Notes: generated from the letters alone by a model not told the origin. Numbered from the stretch's first letter, positions 41,298 to 50,878 are shown. The stretch: DNA of 64,000 nucleotides from CAVQGZ01 sp963712175 (GCA_963712175.1 CAVQGZ010000004.1:434001-498000); one strand, 5' to 3'. Numbers and translations: made by a program.

Positions 41298-41354
41298 CAC
41301 CCCGACGGACCCTGGGGGTAACCCAACCGATCGAGGGAGAAGGGGTGAGTCGCG

Positions 41355-42561
41355 ATGGCGATGCTGAAACGACTACTGATGGTTCTGGTGGCGGTCCTGC
41401 TGATCGCCGTACCGGCCAGTCTCGCGCAGGGCGCACCAGGAGGTGGCGGCCTCCGACGGCAAGGCCAGCGGACCGCGCGGCAACGCGCCTGACGGCGTCG
41501 GAGGCGGCAAGCCGGACGGGGCCCGGCCAAGAAGGGGCGACATCTACGCCGATCTCTGGGTGATCGCCCGGTACGCGGACGGCACGCCCATCACGTCGAC
41601 GCTGGGAGGCGAGACGTGCGTCCAGGCCGATCACGTCGACACTCTGCGTCCGAAGGCGGCCACAGACGGACTACCTCGCCGATCTGGACCTGTTCGCCGT
41701 ACGCCAATGACGACGTACTACGGGGAGCCCGCTGTCGAGGTTCCGCTGGTTCACGACTCCGACGCTCGCGGCGGAGGAGCGAGCGACGTAGACTCGGAGC
41801 CGTGCGACGTCCAAGCCGACTTCTACGCGTACGTCGTCGATGAGGACGGACCTGGGCCGGCTGAACCTGGGTCGTGCGCCCGAGCAGGTCGCTGCGCAAG
41901 CAGCTGCGTGACGTCGAGTCGTTCCTGACCACCGGGGACCATCGGACTGGACGCATCAGGCCGGCTTCACCAGGGCGTCGACGACGATCGTGGTGCAGAC
42001 GCTCGACTCGCCGCTGGCGAACATGGCGGCGTATCCAGGCCATCCTGGAGACGCGGCTGATCCAGCGTGTCGGCAAGGACGGCGACGCTGATCGCGGCGT
42101 CGACCTGAGCGCTGGGAGCTCCACGGCGGCGCAGCTTCGCCGCGGCAACTCCGAAGGAGGACTTCGACGATCACCGTCGACACGGTCCAGTACCTGAACC
42201 GGATTCTCGGGATCCCGGGCGACACGACCTGGGCACGCCGTGCTGCCACGATCACGCGGAGCCTGGGCGAGGAGTTCCTGAACTTCGCGGGCTTCAGCCT
42301 ACACGCGGTCGGACGTGTTCACGGGCTGCGTGCCAGTGCGTACCCGATCGGCTGCAACGACGCTCGATGAGACTCAGCCGCTGGCGACGTGCGGCCCTGT
42401 GACGGCGGCGAGCGTCACGCGGGACGTCCGGCATCGACGGGTACGTGCAAGTTCGCCGAGGACGCTCACCGAGGTGCTGGTGGCCTGCACTACACTGGGT
42501 CGACAACGTCCAGGCAGTCGACGGCATCACCGAGAACGACGTCTGCTGCACGACGTCGTAG
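41355..42561 (+). pseudogene. Secreted protein of unknown function, many frameshifts as assembled
   Basis: ATG at 41355 with GGAGAAGGGG 9 nt upstream. The N-terminus MAMLKRLLMVLVAVLLIAVP then ASLAQG is a clear Sec signal peptide. Downstream fragments in all three plus frames make one protein of about 390 residues: DIYADLWVIARYADGTPITS, PCDVQADFYAYVVDE, DLGRLNLGRAPEQV, RKQLRDVESFLTTGD, TTIVVQTLDSPLANMA, TITVDTVQYLNRILGIPG, EEFLNFAGFS, YTRSDVFTGCVPV, WVDNVQAVDGITENDVC. The stop is at 42559-42561. Roughly eight to ten single-base shifts are needed. I recall similar large secreted proteins of unknown function in actinobacteria but cannot name the family. It faces the two-component system. Confidence 0.65.
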
Positions 42562-42633
42562 CAGTACCTCCGGTGGCCCGGCGTGAGCATCACCCGGGCC
42601 ACCGGCCCCACCATCTGACGAAAGGGGTATGAC

Positions 42634-43363
42634 ATGCGAAGGCAGATAGGGGTGGCGCTCGGCGCGGCTGCCCTGGCAGTGGCAGGAGCCGTTCCCGCGG
42701 CAGCCGCGATGGGTCAGGGCCCAGGCCACGACCTACCCAACGAACCGGGCGTGAACGTCCTCGCGCACGCCGACACGGCCGACTACTCGCTGGCCTTCAC
42801 GGCACACACCAAGAAGACGGGCGACGCTCACGGGTCTATCGACTTCGTCGACGGTGACGTCGCGATCACGAACCTCGACCTGCGTCGGCTGGCCTTCATG
42901 GATGAGGACACCGCCGCCTCCGGCGGTTGCACCCATGGCGCGATGATCATCGCTCGAGGCACAGCGCTGTACAACGGCGTCGAGCAGGTCAAGATCTGGG
43001 TCGACCTGCAAGACCGTGAGAACGGCGACCGCGTGCGGATCCGTGCCATGGCTCTCAAGGACCATGACGGTCATGACGACGGCGGGGACGACCACGGCAC
43101 GACACCGGGTGGACCCGGCGGCATGCCTGGCGGCACGCCTGGCGGAGGTCACGACGACGGCACGGACGGTCACACCGACGGGCACACCGACGGGACCGAC
43201 GGCCACACCGACGGCACCGACGGCCACACCGACGACGGGCACCGACGGCCACACCGACGGCCACGAGGGATGCAGCGACGGTGGGTCGCCATGGCTGTAC
43301 CGCTCGCACTGGTTCGACGTCCGTGACGTCAACGTGAACTACAAGGGGTACGCGAAGAAGTAG
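42634..43363 (+). CDS. Secreted protein with Asp/His/Gly-rich repeat tail (one frameshift)
   Basis: About 242 residues. The signal peptide MRRQIGVALGAAALAVAGAV ends near AAAA-M. A globular domain of about 110 residues (ADYSLAFTAHTKKTGDAHGS...VKIWVDLQDRENGDRVRI) follows. Then comes a linker of DHDGHDDGGDDHG type and TDGH repeats that look metal-binding, and a short end HWFDVRDVNVNYKGYAKK. The tail lies in another frame: one extra base near 43236 explains it. ATG at 42634 with GAAAGGGG 6 nt upstream. It follows the other secreted-protein gene by 72 nt. Confidence 0.72.
43157..43260 (+). repeat. Short tandem repeats coding TDGH units
   Basis: Repeats of CACCGACGG in 12- and 21-bp steps encode HTDGHTDGTDGHTDG-type sequence in the secreted protein gene. 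Repeats of this kind are prone to slippage, and the frameshift of this gene falls inside them at about 43236. Confidence 0.7.
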
Positions 43364-43373
43364 CCGAGACGTG

Positions 43374-43410
43374 CAGCCGCCGGGTGTTGACCCCTTGCGC
43401 CCGGCGGCTG
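43374..43410 (+). terminator. Hairpin after the secreted-protein genes
   Basis: Perfect 11-bp stem: CAGCCGCCGGG (43374-43384) pairs with CCCGGCGGCTG (43400-43410) across a 15-nt loop. It starts 10 nt after the stop codon at 43363. There is no T-run, as is common for actinobacterial terminators. Confidence 0.65.
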
Positions 43411-43467
43411 TCGCACGCCTGGGCAGGTGTGACGCGTTCCTCCATGGCCTGTGCGTGCTTCTGCGCC

Positions 43468-43483
43468 TACTGGCGAGTAACAT
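43468..43483 (+). promoter_or_regulatory. etfBA promoter with TACT-N4-AGTA palindrome
   Basis: TACTGGCGAGTA (43468-43479) is an interrupted palindrome that overlaps the -10 box TAACAT (43478-43483), about 67 nt before the etfB start. The layout suits repression by a TetR-type lipid regulator, but the regulator is inference. The gap from 43411 to 43467 shows nothing else. Confidence 0.4.
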
Positions 43484-43550
43484 AGCGCGCATCAGCCCGG
43501 ACGTCGTCCGGCTCACGACCACGACGGCACTCTCGAGGAGGCCTGAACGT

Positions 43551-44333
43551 ATGAAGATCGTCGTCCTGTGCAAGTACGTCCCCAACGCGATCTCGGAGCG
43601 GAAGTTCGTCGACGGCGACCACACCACCGACCGCGTCGGTGTGGACGGCCTGCTGTCCGAGCTCGACGAGTACGCCGTCGAGGAGGCCATGAAGATCAAG
43701 GAGGCCGGCGACGCCACCGTCACGATCCTGACCGTGGGCCCCGCCCAGGCCGCTGACGCGGTGCGCAAGGCCCTGCAGATGGGCGCCGACGCCGGCGTGC
43801 ACATCGTCGACGACTCGATGCACGGCTCGGACGCGCTGGCCACCTCGTTGGTCATCGCCAAGGCCCTGGAGAAGATCGGCGAGTACGACCTGGTGATGGC
43901 CGGTATGGCCTCGACCGACGGAGAGATGGGGGTCGTCCCAGCCATGGTGGCTGAGCGTCTCGGCCTGCCGCATGTCGGGTACCTGGGCAACCTCGAGGTT
44001 TCCGACGGCCAGGTCAAGGGCCGTCGCGACGGCGACGCCGCCGTCGAGCACGTCGTGGCACCGTTGCCCGCCGTGGTGGGAGTGACCGACCAGATCAACG
44101 ACCCGCGCTACCCCTCGTTCAAGGGGATCATGGCGGCGAAGAAGAAGCCGGTCGAGACGTGGAGCCTTGCCGACCTGGGCGTGTCCGCCGACGAGGTCGG
44201 GCTGTCAGCAGCCTGGACGTCGGTCGCCGAGATCGCCCCGCGCCCGCCGCGGACGCACGGGGATGTCGTCACCGACGAGGGTGACGGCGGAGCCAAGCTC
44301 GTCGAGTTCCTCGCGTCCAAGAAGTTCGTCTGA
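43551..44333 (+). CDS. etfB: Electron transfer flavoprotein subunit beta
   Basis: FAD/AMP-binding small subunit of the ETF heterodimer that takes electrons from acyl-CoA dehydrogenases. The 260-residue protein starts MKIVVLCKYVPNAISERKF and contains the recognition-loop region and VVAPLPAVVGVTDQINDPRYPSF, a family hallmark. The ATG at 43551 has GAGGAGG 9 nt upstream. etfA follows after 36 nt, as in M. tuberculosis fixA-fixB. Confidence 0.96.
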   Translation: MKIVVLCKYVPNAISERKFVDGDHTTDRVGVDGLLSELDEYAVEEAMKIKEAGDATVTILTVGPAQAADAVRKALQMGADAGVHIVDDSMHGSDALATSLVIAKALEKIGEYDLVMAGMASTDGEMGVVPAMVAERLGLPHVGYLGNLEVSDGQVKGRRDGDAAVEHVVAPLPAVVGVTDQINDPRYPSFKGIMAAKKKPVETWSLADLGVSADEVGLSAAWTSVAEIAPRPPRTHGDVVTDEGDGGAKLVEFLASKKFV

Positions 44334-44369
44334 GCCCGTCGTCCACGACACAACTACAGGAGATCCCCT

Positions 44370-45326
44370 ATGAGCTCGATCCTCGTCCTGGTCGACCACC
44401 ACGACGGTGCCGTCCGCAAGTCCACCACTGAGCTGCTCACCATCGCCCGTCGTCTCGGCGACCCCGTCGCCGTCGTCATCGGCCATGGAGCCGACAAGGC
44501 CATGGACGTGCTGAGCGCGTATGGAGCTACCTCGGTGGTCCACGTCGACGCCCCCGACATCGACGACTACCTCATCGTGCCGCGAGCCGAGGCGATGCTG
44601 GCCGTCGCCGAGAAGGTGCAGCCGTCGGTCATCCTGCTCACGTCGAATGCCAAGACCAAGGAGATCGCTGCCCACCTGGCGGTCAAGATGGGCTCGGGCA
44701 TCATCACCGATGCCATCGACGTGCAGCCCGGCGCCGACGGTCCGGTCACCTCCCAGTCGGTCTTCGCCGGCAGCTTCACGGTTCAAGCCGCGGTGACCAG
44801 GGGGACTCCCATCATCACCGTCAAGCCCAACGCCACCACGCCGGAGGAGGCGCCGAGCAGCCCATCGCTGGAGTCGATCGAGGTCACGTTCACCGACCTT
44901 GCCCGCGCCGTGAAGGTCACCGAGCACACCCCGCGTGAGCGCACCGGACGCCCGGACCTCAACGAGGCGGCGATCGTGGTCTCCGGCGGTCGCGGCACCG
45001 GTGGTGACTTCGCCCCGGTGGAGCAGATCGCGGACGCCCTCGGCGCGGCCGTCGGCGCCTCGCGCGCTGCCGTCGACTCCGGCTGGTATCCGCACGCGTT
45101 CCAGATCGGGCAGACCGGGCACGTCGTATCGCCGCAGCTGTACGTCGCGGCGGGCATCTCCGGCGCGATCCAGCACCGAGCCGGTATGCAGACGTCGAAG
45201 ACCATCGTGGCGGTGAACAAGGACGAGGAGGCGCCGATCCTGGCGCTGGCCGACTTCTCCGTGGTCGGTGACCTGTTCACGGTGCTTCCGCAGGCGGCCG
45301 AGGAGATCAAGCGCCGCCAGGGCTGA
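44370..45326 (+). CDS. etfA: Electron transfer flavoprotein subunit alpha
   Basis: Large ETF subunit carrying the redox FAD. 318 residues: an N-terminal domain resembling EtfB, then the FAD-binding domain with VVSGGRGTGGDF, GASRAAVDSGW and QIGQTGHVVSPQLYVAAGIS, the last containing the conserved ETF-alpha signature, and QHRAGMQTSKTIVAVNKDEE. ATG at 44370 with AGGAGA upstream. It forms one operon with etfB, and a hairpin follows it. Confidence 0.96.
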   Translation: MSSILVLVDHHDGAVRKSTTELLTIARRLGDPVAVVIGHGADKAMDVLSAYGATSVVHVDAPDIDDYLIVPRAEAMLAVAEKVQPSVILLTSNAKTKEIAAHLAVKMGSGIITDAIDVQPGADGPVTSQSVFAGSFTVQAAVTRGTPIITVKPNATTPEEAPSSPSLESIEVTFTDLARAVKVTEHTPRERTGRPDLNEAAIVVSGGRGTGGDFAPVEQIADALGAAVGASRAAVDSGWYPHAFQIGQTGHVVSPQLYVAAGISGAIQHRAGMQTSKTIVAVNKDEEAPILALADFSVVGDLFTVLPQAAEEIKRRQG

Positions 45327-45329
45327 CGC

Positions 45330-45369
45330 CGCGTCGCGGATGGCTCGGCGCCCCCGCTGGCGCGACGCG
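45330..45369 (+). terminator. Hairpin after etfA
   Basis: CGCGTCGCG (45330-45338) pairs perfectly with CGCGACGCG (45361-45369) over a 22-nt loop, immediately after the etfA stop and before the -10 box of the desulfurase gene. There is no T-run. Confidence 0.5.
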
Positions 45370-45400
45370 AGTCGGCTCCCGGCCGTATCATCGAGAGCCC

Positions 45401-46594
45401 ATGACGAGCGCGCCCGCCTACCTCGACCACGCTGCCAGCACTCCGGTGCTGCCGCAGGTCATCGAGGCGGTGACGCGCGAGATGAGCCTGCGCGGCAACC
45501 CGTCGTCGCTTCACGCCGACGGTCGCGCAGTGCGGCGGCGCGTCGAGGAGCATCGCGAGCGGATCGCCGCCGCCGTCGGAGCCCGTCCGAGCGAGGTCGT
45601 GTTCACGGCAAGCGGCACCGAGGCCGACAACTTGGCCGTCAAGGGACTCTTCTGGGCCCGACGCGCCGCCGACCCGCGGCGGCGTCGAGTGCTGGTCAGC
45701 GCCATCGAGCACCATGCGGTTCTCGACTCGGCCGAGTGGCTGGCCAAGGAGCAGGGTGCCGAGGTCGAGCTGCTCGCAGCTGACCACCTGGGACGCGTCC
45801 GGCCCGACACGGTCGAGCGGGCCATCGCTGCGGACCCATCGTCGGTCGCCCTCGTCTCGGTCATGTGGGCCAACAACGAGGTCGGCACGATGCAGCCGGT
45901 GGGCGAGATCGCGGCGATCTGCCGTCGCCACGGCGTGCCGATGCACTCCGACGCCGTTCAGGTGCTGGGGCAGCGCCGGCTGGAGCTGGGAGCGGCCGCT
46001 CCTGACGCCGTGGTGCTGTCGGGGCACAAGTGCGGAGGGCCGATGGGTGTCGGCGCCCTCCTCGTGCGCAGTGAGGCCGACCTGGTGCCTGTCCTGCACG
46101 GCGGCGGCCAGGAGCGCGACATCAGGTCGGGCACGGTCGACGCAGCGTCGATCGCCGGGTTCGCCGTCGCCGTCGAGACAGCCGTGGCCGAGCAGGAGCA
46201 TCGTGCCGCCCTGCTGGGGGAGCTGAGGGACGACCTCGTGCGTCGGGTGCTGGCCGAGGTTCCGGGGGCATCGCTCAACGGAGACCCCGACCCTGCCGGG
46301 CGCCTGCCTGGCAACGCCCACCTGTCGTTCGCCGGTTGCGAGGCCGATGCGCTTCTCATGCTCCTCGACGCGCAGGGGGTGGAGTGCTCGACCGGCAGCG
46401 CCTGCTCGTCCGGCGTCCCAGAACCCTCGCACGTGCTCATCGCCATGGGCGACGACGAAGCCGCGGTGTCGTCGCTGCGGTTCTCGCTGGGGTGGACATC
46501 CACGGTCCACGACGTCGATGCCGTCATGGCTGCTCTGCCCGCCGCGGTCGGACGCGCCCGCGCCGCTGGGCGGTTGGGCTCGCGGGGAGCCTGA
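45401..46594 (+). CDS. Cysteine desulfurase (IscS/NifS family)
   Basis: PLP enzyme that mobilises sulfur from Cys for tRNA thiolation and Fe-S clusters. The 397-residue protein has the PLP Lys in SGHKCGGPMGVG, the early EHHAVL His, and the active-site Cys loop ECSTGSACSSGVPEPSHVL. The gene directly before mnmA suggests it donates sulfur to MnmA, as Rv3025c does. The ATG at 45401 has TATCAT (45386-45391) 9 nt upstream. The mnmA GTG begins one base after its stop. Confidence 0.94.
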   Translation: MTSAPAYLDHAASTPVLPQVIEAVTREMSLRGNPSSLHADGRAVRRRVEEHRERIAAAVGARPSEVVFTASGTEADNLAVKGLFWARRAADPRRRRVLVSAIEHHAVLDSAEWLAKEQGAEVELLAADHLGRVRPDTVERAIAADPSSVALVSVMWANNEVGTMQPVGEIAAICRRHGVPMHSDAVQVLGQRRLELGAAAPDAVVLSGHKCGGPMGVGALLVRSEADLVPVLHGGGQERDIRSGTVDAASIAGFAVAVETAVAEQEHRAALLGELRDDLVRRVLAEVPGASLNGDPDPAGRLPGNAHLSFAGCEADALLMLLDAQGVECSTGSACSSGVPEPSHVLIAMGDDEAAVSSLRFSLGWTSTVHDVDAVMAALPAAVGRARAAGRLGSRGA

Positions 46595-46595
46595 C

Positions 46596-47690
46596 GTGCG
46601 CGTGCTGGCCGCCCTGTCCGGCGGCGTCGACTCCTCGGTGGCCGCAGCCCGGATGATCGACGCGGGGCACCAGGTCACCGGCGTCCATCTCGCGCTGTCG
46701 CGGACGCCGGAAACCGCCAGGAACGGGTCGCGAGGCTGCTGCAGTCGAGAGGACGCCCACGACGCCCGACGCGTTGCCGATCGACTGGGAATCCCGTTCT
46801 ACGTGTGGGATGTCGCTGACAGATTCGCCGACGACGTGGTGGCCGACTTCGTCGCCGAGTACGCCGCCGGCCGTACCCCGAATCCCTGCCTGCGCTGCAA
46901 CGAGCGGATCAAGTTCTCGGCTGTGCTCGACAGGGCGCTGGCGCTGGGCTTCGACGCCGTCTGCACCGGTCACTACGCGCGTCTCGATTCCTCCGACGGC
47001 CGCACGCCCCCGACCCTGCACCGGGCTGTCGACCCGGCCAAGGACCAGTCCTACGTCCTCGGCGTCCTCACCCCGGAGCAGCTGCGGCATTCGCTCTTCC
47101 CACTCGGGGACGACCTCAAGGAGACCGTGCGGCTCGAGGCGCAGCAGCGCGGACTCTCGGTCGCGACGAAGCCCGACAGCCACGACATCTGCTTCATCCC
47201 CGACGGCGACACGGCGGGGTTTCTGCGAGACCGGCTCGGGTCTGCGCCCGGTCCGATCGTTGATGCGCTCACCGGGGACACGCTCGGCACCCACGACGGC
47301 ACCTACGCCTTCACCATCGGCCAGCGGCGAGGGTTGAGCATCGACCAGCCGGCTGCCGACGGCCGTCCGCGCTACGTGCTGAGCATCGAGCCGCTCGCCC
47401 GGACCGTCACCGTTGGTCCCCAGGACGCTCTCGCTACGTCCAGGCTGAGAACCCGACCACCGACCTGGTGCGGCGAGCCACCCGAGCAGCCGCTCCGCTG
47501 CCTCGCCCAGTATCGCGCTCATGGTCACCCGGTCGGCTGCGAGGTGTCGCACGACGCGGACGGCACGGACGTCATCTTCGGCGAGCCCCAGACCGGCGTG
47601 GCAGCCGGGCAGACGGTGGTGTTCTACGACGGTGACCGGGTCGTAGGGTCGGCGACCATCGCCGCGACCCACGGTGCGTCGACCCGATGA
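46596..47690 (+). CDS. mnmA: tRNA-specific 2-thiouridylase
   Basis: Thiolates U34 of tRNA(Lys, Glu, Gln). The 364-residue protein has PP-loop SGGVDSSVAAA, catalytic Cys in TPNPCLRCN and the second Cys in SHDICFIPDGD, then the target-binding region TIGQRRGLSI. The GTG at 46596 starts at the family N-terminus, one base after the desulfurase stop; the ORF upstream is inside the desulfurase gene. Its TGA overlaps the ATG of the next gene (ATGA). Confidence 0.95.
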   Translation: MRVLAALSGGVDSSVAAARMIDAGHQVTGVHLALSRTPETARNGSRGCCSREDAHDARRVADRLGIPFYVWDVADRFADDVVADFVAEYAAGRTPNPCLRCNERIKFSAVLDRALALGFDAVCTGHYARLDSSDGRTPPTLHRAVDPAKDQSYVLGVLTPEQLRHSLFPLGDDLKETVRLEAQQRGLSVATKPDSHDICFIPDGDTAGFLRDRLGSAPGPIVDALTGDTLGTHDGTYAFTIGQRRGLSIDQPAADGRPRYVLSIEPLARTVTVGPQDALATSRLRTRPPTWCGEPPEQPLRCLAQYRAHGHPVGCEVSHDADGTDVIFGEPQTGVAAGQTVVFYDGDRVVGSATIAATHGASTR

Positions 47691-48709
47691 CCGACGAGCC
47701 AAGGGCCACGGTCTGGCCCGCAGCAGCGGCGACGGGGATCGGTTCACTTCCGTTCGACTCGCCGCTGGCGGCCGCCACCGAGGTCTTCGAGACGTTCGGG
47801 GAACTTCCCTACCTGCCCGAGCTGCCCCTCCGAGGCGTGGGCTCCGACGCCATCGGTCGGACGGCAGGACTGCTCGTCGACCTGCCTGTCGAGCTCGTGG
47901 CCGGGCACTGGCAGGTGGCTGCGCGGCCCGGTACCGACATGGCCGCTGCGAGCCGCGCGATGGACGACGACCTCAGCGCCCTTCAGCTCGCGGCTCACGG
48001 GTACCGGGGCCCGCTGAAGGTCGCAGCTGTGGGACCACTGACGCTGTTGGCAGCACTCGGTCAGTCCCGCGGCGAAGCCGCTCTGAGCGACCCCGGCCTG
48101 CGCCGGGACCTCACCGCTTCACTGGCCGAGGGAGTGCGGGGGCTGCTGGCCGGCGTCCGTGCCCGCGTCCCCGGCGCCCTGGCTGTCCTCCAGCTGGACG
48201 AGCCCTCGCTGCCCGCGGTGCTGGCGGGGTCGCTGCGCACCCGAAGCGGGTGGGGCCAGATCGCGCCCGTCTCCGACGACGAGGCCCAGTCGTTGCTGGC
48301 CGAGGCGCTCTCCGCCACCGACGGCCTCACGGTTGTGCACTGCTGTGCTCCCGACGTCCCCCTTGCCCTGCTCACGGCCGCGGGAGCCTCGGCCGCGTCC
48401 TTCGACCTCGACCTCGTGGGCGACGGCGACCTGGATGCCTACGCCGCAGCGGTCGACACGGGAGCCCAGCTCATGGTCGGGGCCATTCCGACGTCGCGTC
48501 CGATCGACAGCGATCAGGCAGTCGAGCGCATCGTGTCCTTCTGGCGCAGGCTCGGGTTCGGCGAGGACGTCATGCGCGCTCGCACGCTCGTGTCGCCCGC
48601 GTGTGGACTGGCAGGGCTGACCATCGAGGCGGCTCGGTCGATCTCCAGGGTGACTGCTGAGTCAGCCGGGCGGGTGGGGGAGTGGGACTCTGTCGGACCT
48701 GCTGGGTAG
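47687..48709 (+). CDS. MetE C-terminal-like (UROD/MetE fold) protein
   Basis: A 340-residue TIM-barrel protein of the cobalamin-independent methionine synthase C-terminal type, like Rv3015c. It starts ATGIGSLPFDSP. The zinc ligands expected for MetE are seen as VVHCCAPD and VSPACGLAGL. The N-terminal half of MetE is absent, so it is not a complete methionine synthase and may use another methyl donor. It overlaps mnmA by 4 nt. Its TAG stop is also the first half of the ligA -10 box. Confidence 0.85.
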   Translation: MTDEPRATVWPAAAATGIGSLPFDSPLAAATEVFETFGELPYLPELPLRGVGSDAIGRTAGLLVDLPVELVAGHWQVAARPGTDMAAASRAMDDDLSALQLAAHGYRGPLKVAAVGPLTLLAALGQSRGEAALSDPGLRRDLTASLAEGVRGLLAGVRARVPGALAVLQLDEPSLPAVLAGSLRTRSGWGQIAPVSDDEAQSLLAEALSATDGLTVVHCCAPDVPLALLTAAGASAASFDLDLVGDGDLDAYAAAVDTGAQLMVGAIPTSRPIDSDQAVERIVSFWRRLGFGEDVMRARTLVSPACGLAGLTIEAARSISRVTAESAGRVGEWDSVGPAG

Positions 48710-48718
48710 CGTCACGCC

Positions 48719-50821
48719 GTGACTGACCCGACAGGTGGTGCGGCCGATGTGCGGGCTGAGCATGCCGAGCTCGCTGAGCAGGTCGCGGTTCATCGTCACC
48801 GCTACTACGTGCTGGATGCCCCGACGGTCAGTGATGGGGAGTTCGACGCCCTGTTCGCGCGGCTTTCTCGGCTGGAGGAGCTCTATCCGGAGCTGAGGAC
48901 GCCTGACTCGCCGACCCAGCAGGTCGCGGTGTCGGTGCGGGGCACCCCGTTCGCGGCGGTTGAGCACGGCGAGCCGATGCTGAGCCTGGACAACGCGTTC
49001 GACGCCGATGAGCTGGCGGCGTGGGCGGCCCGGGTGGAGCGGGAGCTGGGGGCCGATGTCGCGGCCCGGGCTCGGTACCTGTGCGAGGTCAAGGTCGACG
49101 GCTTGGCCGTGAACCTGACGTATGAGCACGGGCGACTGGTGCGGGCGGCCACGCGTGGGGATGGTCGGACCGGGGAGGACGTGACGGCCAACGTCCGGAC
49201 CCTGGCCAGCGTGCCGGAGGTGTTGGATGCCGATGCCGGGGCGGCTGTCGGTCAGGGGATTCCCGCGCTGCTGGAGGTGCGTGGCGAGGTGTTCTTCCCG
49301 ACCGAGGCGTTCGCGGACCTGAACGCGGCTCTGGTCGCGGCCGGCAAGGCGCCGTTCGCGAATCCGCGCAACACTGCGGCGGGCTCGCTGCGGCAGAAGG
49401 ACCCGGCGGTGACGGCGTCGCGCCCGCTGCGGATGGTGTGTCACGGCATCGGGGCTGCGCAGGGCTTCGCGTGGGAGTCGCAGTCGCAGGCCTACGCGGT
49501 TCTGAAGGCGTGGGGGCTTGCTGTGAGTGACCGGGTTCGGGTGGTGGACGACCTGGCCGGGGTGCAGGCCTACATCGACTTCTACGGCGAGCACCGCCAC
49601 GACCTCGATCACGAGATCGACGGGGTCGTGGTGAAGGTCGACCAGCGAGACCTGCAGACCCGGCTGGGTTCGACGAGTCGGGCGCCTCGCTGGGCGATCG
49701 CGTTCAAGTACCCGCCGGAGGAGGTGACCACCCGGCTGCTTGACATCCGGGTCAACGTCGGCCGCACGGGCCGGGTCACTCCGTACGGGGTGATGGAGCC
49801 GGTGACCGTGGCCGGGTCGACGGTGGAGTTCGCGACGCTGCACAACGCCCACGAGGTGGCGCGCAAGGGCGTGCTGATCGGTGACACGGTGGTGCTGCGC
49901 AAGGCAGGCGACGTGATCCCGGAGATCCTCGGGCCGGTCGTGGACCTGCGCGACGGGTCCGAGCGGGCGTTCGTGATGCCGACCCACTGCCCGTCGTGCG
50001 GCACCGCCTTGGCCCCGGAGAAGGAGGCCGACGTCGACCTGCGCTGCCCGAACACGCGCGCGTGCCCGGCCCAGCTGCAGGAAAGGCTCTTCCACATCGG
50101 CTCCCGCAACGCCCTGGACATCGAGGTGCTCGGTTGGGAGGCTGCTGGGGCCCTGCTCCACGCCGGCGTCCTCACCGACGAGGCCGCGCTGTTCGATCTG
50201 GACGAGGCGCAGCTGCTGCGCGTGCCGCTGTTCACCCGCAAGGACGGCGGCTTGACCGCCAACGGGCGGCGGTTGCTGGACAACCTGGCCGAGGCCAAGG
50301 AGCGCCCGCTCTGGCGAGTCCTGGTCGCGCTGTCGATCCGCCATGTCGGACCGACCGCTGCTCGTGACCTGGCGCGCGTCTTCGGCTCGCTGGCGGCCAT
50401 CGAGGCGGCCACGACCGACGAGCTGGCCGCTGTCGACGGGGTGGGGCCCACGATTGCCTCGGCCGTCACGGACTGGTTCGGCGTCGGCTGGCACCGCGAC
50501 CTCGTGCGGCGTTGGCGGGCCAGCGGCGTACGCACGGCCGACGCCACCGCGGACACCGACCGCCTGCCGCAGACCCTGGCCGGGCGGACACTCGTCGTTA
50601 CCGGCACCCTCGCCGGCTTCAGCAGGGACGATGCGAAGGAGGCCATCCTGTCTCGCGGCGGGAAGGCGGCCGGCTCGGTGAGCAAGAAGACCGACGCCGT
50701 CGTCGTCGGCGACAACCCAGGCAGCAAGGCCGAGAAGGCCGAAGCCCTCGGCGTCCCCGTCCTCGACGAGGACGCCTTTCGCCAGGCGCTGGAGAACGGT
50801 CTGCCGACCGAGACGCCCTAG
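48719..50821 (+). CDS. ligA: NAD-dependent DNA ligase
   Basis: Seals nicks in replication and repair. The 700-residue protein has a Ia domain with HRYYVLD, adenylation motif CEVKVDGLA (Lys125), the OB fold, a C4 zinc finger (HCPSCG...RCPNTRACP), helix-hairpin-helix repeats and a C-terminal BRCT domain (LAGRTLVVTGTLAGFSRDDA). The GTG at 48719 has TAGCGT (48707-48712) 6 nt upstream. It is intact, unlike several neighbours. Confidence 0.97.
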   Translation: MTDPTGGAADVRAEHAELAEQVAVHRHRYYVLDAPTVSDGEFDALFARLSRLEELYPELRTPDSPTQQVAVSVRGTPFAAVEHGEPMLSLDNAFDADELAAWAARVERELGADVAARARYLCEVKVDGLAVNLTYEHGRLVRAATRGDGRTGEDVTANVRTLASVPEVLDADAGAAVGQGIPALLEVRGEVFFPTEAFADLNAALVAAGKAPFANPRNTAAGSLRQKDPAVTASRPLRMVCHGIGAAQGFAWESQSQAYAVLKAWGLAVSDRVRVVDDLAGVQAYIDFYGEHRHDLDHEIDGVVVKVDQRDLQTRLGSTSRAPRWAIAFKYPPEEVTTRLLDIRVNVGRTGRVTPYGVMEPVTVAGSTVEFATLHNAHEVARKGVLIGDTVVLRKAGDVIPEILGPVVDLRDGSERAFVMPTHCPSCGTALAPEKEADVDLRCPNTRACPAQLQERLFHIGSRNALDIEVLGWEAAGALLHAGVLTDEAALFDLDEAQLLRVPLFTRKDGGLTANGRRLLDNLAEAKERPLWRVLVALSIRHVGPTAARDLARVFGSLAAIEAATTDELAAVDGVGPTIASAVTDWFGVGWHRDLVRRWRASGVRTADATADTDRLPQTLAGRTLVVTGTLAGFSRDDAKEAILSRGGKAAGSVSKKTDAVVVGDNPGSKAEKAEALGVPVLDEDAFRQALENGLPTETP

Positions 50822-50878
50822 GTCGTTCAGGCATTCGCGCGCAGCCTTTGTGTCGGACCCTGCGGGGATGCTTGCCCC

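Noticed and set aside
48015..48709. Full-length cobalamin-independent methionine synthase
   Set aside because: Only the C-terminal catalytic barrel is present at about 340 residues, and the N-terminal half is missing, so it is called MetE-like only.
50822..50878. GGGG-ATGCTTG-CCCC hairpin as a terminator of ligA
   Set aside because: The stem has only four base pairs and abuts the next start codon; too weak to call.
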